Origin: Bacteroidales bacterium
Lineage (GTDB): Bacteria > Bacteroidota > Bacteroidia > Bacteroidales > Porphyromonadaceae
Reading direction: 5' to 3'
Assembly: GCA_004555765.1 (NCBI GenBank)
Contig: SFHG01000055.1
Span: 1-10,845, forward strand
Length of the DNA: 10,845 bases
Position numbers and translations under genes: made by a program. The notes under the pieces were generated by a model. That model was not told the DNA's origin. It made no database searches and saw nothing but the letters and a program-made list of their open reading frames with translations. Positions 6,720-10,845 of this stretch are shown in pieces. Within the stretch, counting starts at the first letter, position 1, and each line of letters starts with the position of its first letter.

Positions 6720-6812
6720 GGTACAGACCGGGAAGAAATTTTTGCACGGATCCGGACAGAAAGTAGACACGGATCGAAACGATCTTCTCGGTACGTGCAA
6801 AAAGTGGCTCCC
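6720..6812. repeat. 23-nt tandem repeat block C (BrickBuilt-like)
   Basis: The cores TACAGACC (6722), CACGGATC (6745) and CACGGATC (6768) are exactly 23 nt apart, and a fourth degenerate unit begins GGTACGTGC at 6790 (24 nt step). The first unit, GGTACAGACCGGGAAGAAAT followed by TTT, is close to the units in blocks A and B. TTTTTGCAC (6739-6747) and GTGCAAAAA (6795-6803) form a perfect 9-bp inverted pair within the block. It lies upstream of the tRNA-Leu promoter and beyond the hairpin-rich element. Confidence 0.6.
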
Positions 6813-6867
6813 GAGCCTTTGCCCTCGGCTCCCGAAGTGCCCCGTGGAGTGCCGTTCGTCTCCAATC

Positions 6868-6897
6868 TTTGGGGTTTGGAGATTTTGGGTACCTTTG
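6868..6897 (+). promoter_or_regulatory. Promoter of tRNA-Leu
   Basis: TTTG at 6868-6871 and TACCTTTG at 6890-6897 are separated by 18 nt, matching the Bacteroidota -33/-7 pattern TTTG...TAnnTTTG. The start would be near 6904, about 23 nt before the mature tRNA 5' end. Confidence 0.75.
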
Positions 6898-6926
6898 CGA
6901 TGCGCTTAAAGGAGCGTGAGAAGCCT

Positions 6927-7008
6927 GCGACTGTGGCGTAATTGGTAGCCGCGCCAGACTTAGGATCTGGTGGAGCGATCCGTAAGGGTTCGAGTCCCTT
7001 CAGTCGCA
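6927..7008 (+). tRNA. tRNA-Leu, anticodon UAG
   Basis: A full class II cloverleaf of 82 nt. Acceptor GCGACTG (6927-6933) pairs with CAGTCGC (7001-7007), with discriminator A at 7008. The D-stem is GCG/CGC with a GG-containing loop. The anticodon stem CCAGA/TCTGG encloses loop CTTAGGA, with TAG at 6961-6963. A 13-nt long variable arm (6971-6983) has a GGA/TCC stem, and the T-stem AAGGG/CCCTT carries loop TTCGAGT. It reads leucine CUA and, with wobble, other CUN codons. CCA is not encoded. It has its own promoter and terminator and appears to be a single-gene unit. Confidence 0.97.
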
Positions 7009-7013
7009 CAGTA

Positions 7014-7060
7014 AAAAGAGTACCCTTGGAGATTCGTCCGATCCCCAAGGGTACTCTTTT
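7014..7060. terminator. Bidirectional terminator between tRNA-Leu and dedA
   Basis: A 16-bp perfect inverted repeat (7014-7029 with 7045-7060) has a 15-nt loop. The left arm begins with AAAA and the right arm ends in TTTT, so a U tract follows the stem on both strands. It lies 6 nt after the tRNA and about 50 nt after the end of the convergent dedA gene, and can end both transcripts. Confidence 0.85.
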
Positions 7061-7111
7061 GCGTGGCGTTTAGACCGAAGTTTTTGTCTTAAGACCTGCG
7101 CCCGGACCCCG

Positions 7112-7777
7112 TTACTCTGTCTCCTTCGTGTCGGGTATGATGTCTACCTTGGGGCGCTTGTAGGCTTTGAAAATGATGTACGTGAGGGCGATGAGTACGA
7201 CGGTAAGGATGCCGTAACCTATCTCGTGCGAGTATTTTGATACGACCTCATTCAGCTCGTCGTAGGGGACGGTTCTCTCGAGGAACCAGCCCAAGAGGGC
7301 AAGTACCGTGTTCCAGATGCCCGCTCCGAGAGCCGTGTAAAGGATAAAAGGGAGAATGGGCATTTTGGACAAGCCTGCAGGGATGGAGATGAGCTGACGG
7401 ATGCCCGGCACGAGGCGTCCGATGAACGTAGCTACGGCTCCGTGCTTGACGAAAAACAGTTCGGACTTGACCACCTTGTCTTTGTCCAAAAGAAAGAGGG
7501 CGCCCAACTTGCTCTCGGCGAAGCGGTAAATGATCGGTCGCCCCAGCCATACGGCGAGGTAGTAATTGATGAATGCGCCGCAGATGGCTCCCAGTGTGCC
7601 GACAAGGATGATGAGCAGTATATTCAGATCTCCTCTGCTCGCTGCAAGATAAGCGGCAGGCGGGATGACGACTTCACTCGGAAACGGGACGAAGGAGCTC
7701 TCGATGACCATCAGAATAAAAATGGTGAAGTAATTGAGGTTGTCGAGGCACCATTGTATGAAAGGAATACTCTCCAT
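7112..7777 (-). CDS. DedA-family (SNARE-associated/VTT) membrane protein
   Basis: Inner-membrane protein of the DedA superfamily, whose members support envelope homeostasis; some are now implicated in flipping undecaprenyl phosphate or phospholipids. The chosen 221-residue form shows membrane segments at about 17-32, 52-75, 112-125 (re-entrant), 140-165 and 187-204. Family motifs present are the N-terminal ESSFVPFPSEVVIPPAAYLA at 26-45 and the re-entrant block FIGRLVPGIRQLISIPAGLSKMP at 118-140 with conserved Gly, Arg and Pro residues. An upstream in-frame ATG at 7816 would add 13 residues, but it lies at the transcript start predicted from the TACCTTTG at 7825-7832. The start at 7777, just before the hydrophobic region, is preferred. 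Convergent with tRNA-Leu. The exact lipid substrate is not deducible. Confidence 0.9.
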   Translation of the reverse strand: MESIPFIQWCLDNLNYFTIFILMVIESSFVPFPSEVVIPPAAYLAASRGDLNILLIILVGTLGAICGAFINYYLAVWLGRPIIYRFAESKLGALFLLDKDKVVKSELFFVKHGAVATFIGRLVPGIRQLISIPAGLSKMPILPFILYTALGAGIWNTVLALLGWFLERTVPYDELNEVVSKYSHEIGYGILTVVLIALTYIIFKAYKRPKVDIIPDTKETE

Positions 7778-7824
7778 AAAGATATATTTGGGATTGATGT
7801 AAGTCCGGATGCTCAATTCTCCGG

Positions 7825-7832
7825 CAAAGGTA
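7825..7832 (-). promoter_or_regulatory. Candidate -7 element of the dedA promoter
   Basis: Minus strand reads TACCTTTG, identical to the -7 elements before rpmH, tRNA-Leu and rpsP. It predicts a start near 7818 and a leader of about 40 nt to the ATG at 7777. The nearest upstream TTTG (7846-7849) is only 13 nt away, so the -33 element is doubtful. Confidence 0.5.
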
Positions 7833-7867
7833 CACTTTTATGTGCCAAAAGTTTGCTGTTTTAGGTA

Positions 7868-7894
7868 TTTGTCCGAATTATTTTACTACATTTG
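7868..7894 (+). promoter_or_regulatory. Candidate promoter of the NUDIX hydrolase gene
   Basis: TACATTTG at 7887-7894 fits TAnnTTTG. A TTTG at 7868-7871 lies 15 nt upstream, shorter than the usual 19 or so, so only the -7 match counts. It would give a leader of roughly 75 nt before the ATG at 7975. Confidence 0.4.
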
Positions 7895-7974
7895 TCCGGT
7901 CGGCAGTCGCTTCTTTAGGCAGGCGTTTGTCCCGGCCAAATTCACGGAAACCTTATCCTCAATAGAGATTCATT

Positions 7975-8547
7975 ATGCAAGAGCCTCGTAAACATCCTTT
8001 AGAGCAGTTCCATTTTTGTCCCAAATGTGGGAGTCCGAATTTCGCGGTCAATAACGAGAAATCGAAGGTTTGTCCGGACTGCGGGTTTGTGTACTACTTT
8101 AACCCCTCCGCCGCTACGGCCGTCTTTGTGACCGATCGGCGCAATGATCTTCTCGTCTCTATCAGGGGGAAAGAACCTGCCGAGGGTCTCTACGACTTGC
8201 CGGGCGGGTTTGTGGATCAATTCGAGACGGCACGCGAAGGCGCTGCTCGCGAACTCTTCGAGGAGACCGGGATCGACTTCAAACGCGGTCTCTCCGGCGG
8301 CATCCTCTCACCTCTGCGTTACCTCTTCTCGATACCGAATATCTATCCGTATTCGGGCTTTGAAGTGCATACCCTCGACCTCTTTTTCCACTTGGAGGTG
8401 GAGACGATAGACCCCTATCTCGGACCGGGCTTCGATGATGTCAGGGAGTTGATTAAGATACCTCTGTCCGAGACGGTGCCTGAGGACTTCGGATTGGCTT
8501 CGATGAAGAAGGCAATCGCTATGGTTCACGAAAAAAGGTTGATTTGA
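7975..8547 (+). CDS. NUDIX hydrolase with N-terminal zinc ribbon
   Basis: NUDIX enzymes hydrolyse nucleoside diphosphates linked to another group, using Mg2+. In this 190-residue protein, residues 15-36 form a zinc ribbon with two CxxC knuckles (CPKCG at 15-19, CPDCG at 33-37). An exact Nudix box GX5EX7REUXEEXGU follows at 78-100: Gly78, Glu84, Arg92, Glu93, Glu96, Glu97, Gly99. The N-terminal ribbon recalls NADH pyrophosphatase NudC, but the SQPWPFPxS motif diagnostic of NudC is absent after the Nudix box, where the sequence reads NIYPYSGFEVHTLDLFF. The substrate is therefore open; ADP-ribose- or NAD-type dinucleotides are possible. The ATG at 7975 places the ribbon near the N terminus. No terminator is evident between it and rpmH, so some readthrough is possible. 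Confidence 0.92.
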   Translation: MQEPRKHPLEQFHFCPKCGSPNFAVNNEKSKVCPDCGFVYYFNPSAATAVFVTDRRNDLLVSIRGKEPAEGLYDLPGGFVDQFETAREGAARELFEETGIDFKRGLSGGILSPLRYLFSIPNIYPYSGFEVHTLDLFFHLEVETIDPYLGPGFDDVRELIKIPLSETVPEDFGLASMKKAIAMVHEKRLI

Positions 8548-8559
8548 GTCGGGAAATCT

Positions 8560-8590
8560 TTTGCAGTCTCGCCCAAAAGCAGTACCTTTG
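8560..8590 (+). promoter_or_regulatory. Promoter of rpmH
   Basis: TTTG at 8560-8563 and TACCTTTG at 8583-8590 are separated by exactly 19 nt, the best match in the window to the Bacteroidota -33/-7 consensus. Transcription would start near 8597, giving a leader of about 120 nt before rpmH. The leader contains small dyads CGTGC/GCACG (8595-8612) and TCTTAT/ATAAGA (8622-8648). Confidence 0.8.
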
Positions 8591-8716
8591 CACACGTGCT
8601 TAAAAGTGCACGCTTCCGGTGTCTTATCCGCGGCGAGTGCTTATAAGAGACGGAGGAGGATTTACACCTTGTACGGACGATAATTTAGAGACACAGATTT
8701 AATATAGACTACTGCG

Positions 8717-8869
8717 ATGAAGAGAACATTTCAGCCCTCTAACAGGAAGAGAAAGAACAAACACGGGTTCCGCTCCAGAATGGCGACCGCCAACGGACGT
8801 CGTGTACTGGCAAGTCGCCGTGCGCACGGAAGACGTAAACTTACCGTTTCCGACGAATACAACGGCTAA
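8717..8869 (+). CDS. rpmH: 50S ribosomal protein L34
   Basis: A 50-residue, very basic protein of the large ribosomal subunit. The sequence MKRTFQPSNRKRKNKHGFRS at the N terminus and GRRVLASRRAHGRRKL at 27-42 are the universally conserved L34 signatures. Bacterial L34 is usually 44-47 residues; here a short SDEYNG tail follows. In many bacteria rpmH sits beside rnpA at the origin region; here it stands alone, with its own promoter upstream and a terminator after it, convergent with rpsP. The ATG at 8717 is certain because the protein starts directly with the conserved MKRTFQPS. The gene is short enough to be missed by length-filtered gene calls. Confidence 0.97.
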   Translation: MKRTFQPSNRKRKNKHGFRSRMATANGRRVLASRRAHGRRKLTVSDEYNG

Positions 8870-8874
8870 TTCCT

Positions 8875-8957
8875 TTTTATGAGTCCGCCCCGACCAAAGG
8901 GGTGGCGCGAGCTCATAAAATAATCCCGCGAGGCTCTGTGCTGCGCGGGATTGTTTT
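8875..8957 (+). terminator. Two consecutive hairpins ending rpmH
   Basis: The first hairpin pairs TTTTATGAG (8875-8883) with CTCATAAAA (8912-8920), with an inner GC-rich CCCC/GGGG dyad; its A/T-rich ends make it usable on either strand. The second pairs AATCCCGCG (8922-8930) with CGCGGGATT (8944-8952) and is followed by GTTTTTG, a standard plus-strand intrinsic terminator. Confidence 0.85.
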
Positions 8958-9031
8958 TGTGTACTCGGTGAATGGCACCTACCGGTGACGGAGATTCGAG
9001 GTGTCGGTAGGCGGGGTGATGAAGAAAGTGG

Positions 9032-9067
9032 GAAAGGGATGTGTGCAGATCTGCACACATCCCTTTC
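9032..9067. terminator. 36-bp perfect palindrome between rpmH and rpsP
   Basis: Positions 9032-9049 are the exact reverse complement of 9050-9067 (centre AGATCT), with no loop-forming spacer. It lies 44 nt past the rpsP stop and after the rpmH terminators, in a convergent spacer. As RNA it makes a very stable hairpin. On the minus strand the 3' arm ends CCCTTTCC and is followed by CACTTTCTTC, so it may act as a terminator or 3'-end barrier for rpsP. A protein-binding dyad is also possible. Confidence 0.55.
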
Positions 9068-9087
9068 TGTATCTGAGCGAAGGAAAG

Positions 9088-9106
9088 TCCCGGTATGGAA
9101 CCGGGA
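9088..9106 (-). terminator. Short hairpin directly after rpsP
   Basis: TCCCGGT (9088-9094) pairs with ACCGGGA (9100-9106) around a 5-nt loop, starting 4 nt past the rpsP stop. On the minus strand it is followed by CTTTCCTTC, a poor U tract. It may work together with the palindrome at 9032-9067 to end the rpsP transcript. Confidence 0.45.
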
Positions 9107-9110
9107 TTCC

Positions 9111-9671
9111 TTATGCTTCTGCGCTTTCTTCGGATGCCGGTACTTCGGCTTCTGCAGATGCTTCAGCTTCTTTTGCCGCTTCCGCTTCGGCTGCTCTCTT
9201 AGCGGCCTCTTCTTCCGCCTTCTTGGCTGCGAGGGCTTCGGCGCGCTGTTTGTTCTTTTCGCGCTCTGCTTCCAGTGCCTTCTTGGCAGCTTCTACCTTA
9301 TTGGTCTCGTCCTTGGCACGGACGGCTTCGACGCCGGCTTTCTTTTCTTGCATCCATTTGTCGAAACGGGCTTGAGCCTCCTCCTCGGAGAAAGCGCCTT
9401 TCTTGACGCCGCCTTGGAGGTGTTTCATCATCATTACGCCCTCGCGGCTGAGGAGACTTCTAACGGTATCTGAGGGCTGAGCGCCTACATTTATCCAATA
9501 GAGTGCGCGATCAAAAACGAGCTCTACGGCTGCGGGATTGACGTTGGGGTTGTATGTACCGAGCTTCTCGATGAAGCGACCGTCACGCGGTGCACGGCTG
9601 TCGGCAACCACGATCTTGTAGACGGGGTAATTTTTGCGACCGTGTCTTTGGAGCCTTATTACAGTGGCCAT
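9111..9671 (-). CDS. rpsP: 30S ribosomal protein S16 with long C-terminal extension
   Basis: Component of the small ribosomal subunit that stabilises 16S rRNA folding. Residues 1-85 are the standard S16 domain: ATVIRLQRHGRKNYPVYKIV at 2-21, then DSRAPRDGRFIEKLGTYNP at 24-42, the ALYWINVGAQPSDTVRSLL block, and the end of the core at REGVMMMKHL. Most bacterial S16 proteins stop near there (80-90 residues). This one continues to 186 with an Ala/Glu/Lys-rich, probably helical and charged tail (about 118-186) built largely of EA, KA and AE runs, a feature common in Bacteroidota S16. The start is fixed at the ATG at 9671 by the conserved N terminus; an upstream in-frame ATG at 9815 would add 48 non-conserved residues and lies before the predicted promoter. 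A separate leader of about 110 nt precedes it. Confidence 0.96.
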   Translation of the reverse strand: MATVIRLQRHGRKNYPVYKIVVADSRAPRDGRFIEKLGTYNPNVNPAAVELVFDRALYWINVGAQPSDTVRSLLSREGVMMMKHLQGGVKKGAFSEEEAQARFDKWMQEKKAGVEAVRAKDETNKVEAAKKALEAEREKNKQRAEALAAKKAEEEAAKRAAEAEAAKEAEASAEAEVPASEESAEA

Positions 9672-9784
9672 AGTCTGAAAATAATGTGTTTGAGAGTATG
9701 AAAAAGTATTATGAATACTGTGCCCGTCCCACGGTCTTCTCCCTTGAGGGTGCACGACCCGGAGAGGTGAAACGTTCACGCCCG
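9672..9784 (-). promoter_or_regulatory. Long rpsP 5' leader with hairpins
   Basis: Between the predicted transcript start (near 9778) and the rpsP ATG lies a leader of about 107 nt. It contains a GTGAA/TTCAC hairpin (9767-9779 region), a GC-rich middle, and an AGTATT/AATACT hairpin (9704-9718) with a 3-nt loop. Ribosomal protein genes often have autoregulatory leaders, so this is a candidate S16-responsive element. It is supported only by dyads seen by eye. Confidence 0.35.
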
Positions 9785-9792
9785 CAAAGGTA
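9785..9792 (-). promoter_or_regulatory. Candidate -7 element of the rpsP promoter
   Basis: Minus strand TACCTTTG matches TAnnTTTG exactly. No TTTG is visible at the -33 distance on the minus strand. It separates rpsP transcriptionally from maf, whose stop is 82 nt further upstream. Confidence 0.55.
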
Positions 9793-9874
9793 CCACTTTT
9801 TCTTCGTTTTTGCACGCATGGTGTGTGCCGGTTCCGAAACGTGACCGGACCGGCGGCCTAAAAGAGTCCCGAAG

Positions 9875-10498
9875 TTACTTGACGCCGGTCAGTTCTGCGA
9901 TCGCCCTGTAAATGTAGGAGGTGGGAAGACCGATGACGTTATTGTAAGAGCCGCGGACTTCGTCTGCGGCCATCAGTCCGATCCAGTCCTGTATGCCGTA
10001 GGCACCGGCTTTGTCAAGGACCTCACACCGACTCAGGTAGTAATCGATCTCTCTACTTGTCAGCGGGCAGAAATGAATCTTTGTCTCCACCGTCCCGTCT
10101 ATTTCCTTTCGTCCCATACGTACGCAGTATCCCGTATAAACCGTGTGCCATTTGCCCGAGAGTTCCCGGAGAAAAGACCTGGCGCGGTCGATGGTACCCG
10201 GCTTCTCAAGTACACGACCTTCCAACGCCACGATGGTGTCTGCCGTGATGAGAATATCTGTTTCCGCCAAAGTCCCGATTAGGGCTTCGGCTTTCCTTTT
10301 TGCCAAAATAAGTGGCAGGGTGGCCGGATTCACGTCGTCCGGATGGCTTTCGTCCGCGTCCGACGGTCTTACCTCAAACTCGAGACCGAGTTCCTCCAAG
10401 AGTGCGACGCGCCGCGGGGATTTGGAGCCGAGGATGAGCCGGTGTCCTTCCATAGCCCGGGCTAAAGGGTGCCGGACTCCGGGTGTCTTACCAGCCAT
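9875..10498 (-). CDS. maf: Maf-family nucleoside triphosphate pyrophosphatase
   Basis: Maf proteins hydrolyse non-canonical or surplus nucleotides (the YhdE type acts on dTTP/UTP) to monophosphates. They are linked to housecleaning and, in Bacillus, to septum inhibition. In the 207-residue form chosen here, motifs are SKSPRR at 25-30, the catalytic-base region TADTIV at 85-90, EKP at 98-100, KAGAYGIQ at 163-170 and GSYNNVIGLP at 183-192; the set fits the dTTP/UTP subgroup. Start choice: the ATG at 10498 overlaps the kdsC stop by 11 nt and follows an A-rich stretch, suggesting coupled translation. Alternatives are the ATG at 10453 (192 aa, closest to the conserved LILGSKSPRR) and the ATG at 10549. 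Family call firm, start uncertain. Confidence 0.93.
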   Translation of the reverse strand: MAGKTPGVRHPLARAMEGHRLILGSKSPRRVALLEELGLEFEVRPSDADESHPDDVNPATLPLILAKRKAEALIGTLAETDILITADTIVALEGRVLEKPGTIDRARSFLRELSGKWHTVYTGYCVRMGRKEIDGTVETKIHFCPLTSREIDYYLSRCEVLDKAGAYGIQDWIGLMAADEVRGSYNNVIGLPTSYIYRAIAELTGVK

Positions 10499-10845
10499 AG
10501 GCTTCACTGCTTTTGATCCATTTGCCTTGTGCTTTGAGGACCTGTTCAAGGATGTCGCGAGCCACCCCTTCGCCTCCGATGACGGGAGAGATATAGTGGG
10601 CTATTTCTTTTACTTCCGGTGCGGCATCCGCGGGGCAGACGGCGAGACCCACTTCGCGCATTACGGGGAGGTCGGGGATGTCGTCGCCGCAGTAGATGAT
10701 GTCTTCGGGAGCGATACCCGTTTTTTCGCAAAAGTCACGGAGGCAGGGCAGTTTGTCGTTGGCCCAGAGGTAGAGGTGCTTGATGCCGAGTGGTTCGAAT
10801 CTGAGTTCGATCTGGTCGCCTTTGCCGCCCGTGATGAGTCCCACG
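10488..10845 (-). CDS. kdsC: KdsC-type HAD phosphatase (KDO-8-P phosphatase), 3' part
   Basis: The frame runs off the right edge, leaving 118 C-terminal residues (about two-thirds of a 160-180-residue family member); the GTG at 10844 is internal. KdsC dephosphorylates 3-deoxy-D-manno-octulosonate 8-phosphate for lipopolysaccharide core synthesis, so the host is a Gram-negative. Seen: the HAD motif II region LITGGKG at 3-9, DK at 30-31 (motif III lysine), and motif IV CGDDIPDLPVM at 52-62, with a C-terminal IGGEGVARDILEQVLKAQGKW matching the family's GGxGxxRDxxEQVLxxQGKW ending. Motif I (DxDGT) must lie outside the window. It overlaps or abuts maf, a frequent Bacteroidota pair. Related C-type HAD phosphatases cannot be fully excluded without the N terminus. 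Confidence 0.9.
   Translation of the reverse strand, partial: VGLITGGKGDQIELRFEPLGIKHLYLWANDKLPCLRDFCEKTGIAPEDIIYCGDDIPDLPVMREVGLAVCPADAAPEVKEIAHYISPVIGGEGVARDILEQVLKAQGKWIKSSEAYGW

Larger units (their letters stand above)
6502..6926. other. 425-base non-coding gap between fabD and tRNA-Leu
   Basis: No credible protein gene. From left to right it holds an AT-rich stretch before fabD, a run of five predicted hairpins (6531-6704), a 23-nt repeat block (6720-6812), about 55 nt of unassigned sequence, and the tRNA promoter (6868-6897). fabD and the tRNA are divergent, so both transcripts start from this gap. Confidence 0.75.

Noticed and set aside
6707..7048. Minus-strand open frame across the tRNA-Leu gene and repeat block C
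   Set aside because: It overlaps a perfect tRNA and low-complexity repeats and resembles no protein family; translation of non-coding DNA.
8671..8700. Fourth copy of the 23-nt repeat (GTACGGACGATAATTT)
   Set aside because: A single degenerate match inside the rpmH leader, with the next similar core 20 nt rather than 23 nt away; not distinguishable from chance.
8699..9058. Minus-strand open frame covering rpmH and its terminators
   Set aside because: Antisense to the unmistakable L34 gene and running through intrinsic terminators.
9827..9854. Hairpin after maf as an intrinsic terminator
   Set aside because: GCCGGTTC pairs with GACCGGC plus a wobble, but no T run follows on the minus strand; left unannotated.

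Overview
The window reads as ordinary chromosomal DNA of a Bacteroidota bacterium, most likely order Bacteroidales and probably Porphyromonas or a close relative. The evidence is: -7 elements of the Bacteroidota type TAnnTTTG, including the identical 8-mer TACCTTTG at four places; starts without clear Shine-Dalgarno sequences; a ribosomal protein S16 with a long Ala/Glu/Lys-rich tail; and three intergenic blocks with a 23-nt tandem periodicity that resemble the 'BrickBuilt' minisatellite/MITE described in P. gingivalis. The genus is an inference. No phage, plasmid, insertion sequence or CRISPR array was seen.

Layout, left to right. 1-450 (+) is the 3' part of a rubrerythrin gene, followed by terminators. 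451-790 is a convergent intergenic region with a repeat block and the ackA terminator. 791-3046 (-) is the pta-ackA operon, the acetyl-CoA to acetate ATP-yielding branch. 3047-3339 holds a second repeat block and a candidate pta promoter. 3340-6501 (-) is a tight four-gene set read as fabD, a small coiled-coil gene, zapA and rny (fatty-acid initiation, division-ring factors, mRNA decay).

6502-6926 is a 425-base gap. It holds a run of five predicted hairpins and a third 23-nt repeat block, then a good promoter for tRNA-Leu(UAG) at 6927-7008. A bidirectional terminator separates the tRNA from a convergent DedA-family membrane protein gene (-). 7975-8547 (+) is a NUDIX hydrolase with an N-terminal zinc ribbon. 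8717-8869 (+) is rpmH (L34, 50 aa) behind a textbook promoter. Convergent to it on the minus strand lie rpsP (S16), then maf, then the 3' part of a kdsC-type phosphatase gene that runs off the right edge; kdsC and maf overlap or nearly so, while rpsP has its own leader and candidate promoter.

The genes are core housekeeping functions. The points worth a second look are in the spacers: the 23-nt repeat arrays at three separate loci, the structured element between fabD and tRNA-Leu, a 36-bp perfect palindrome between rpmH and rpsP, and the rpsP leader. The fabD/coiled-coil/zapA/rny operon is also of some interest.
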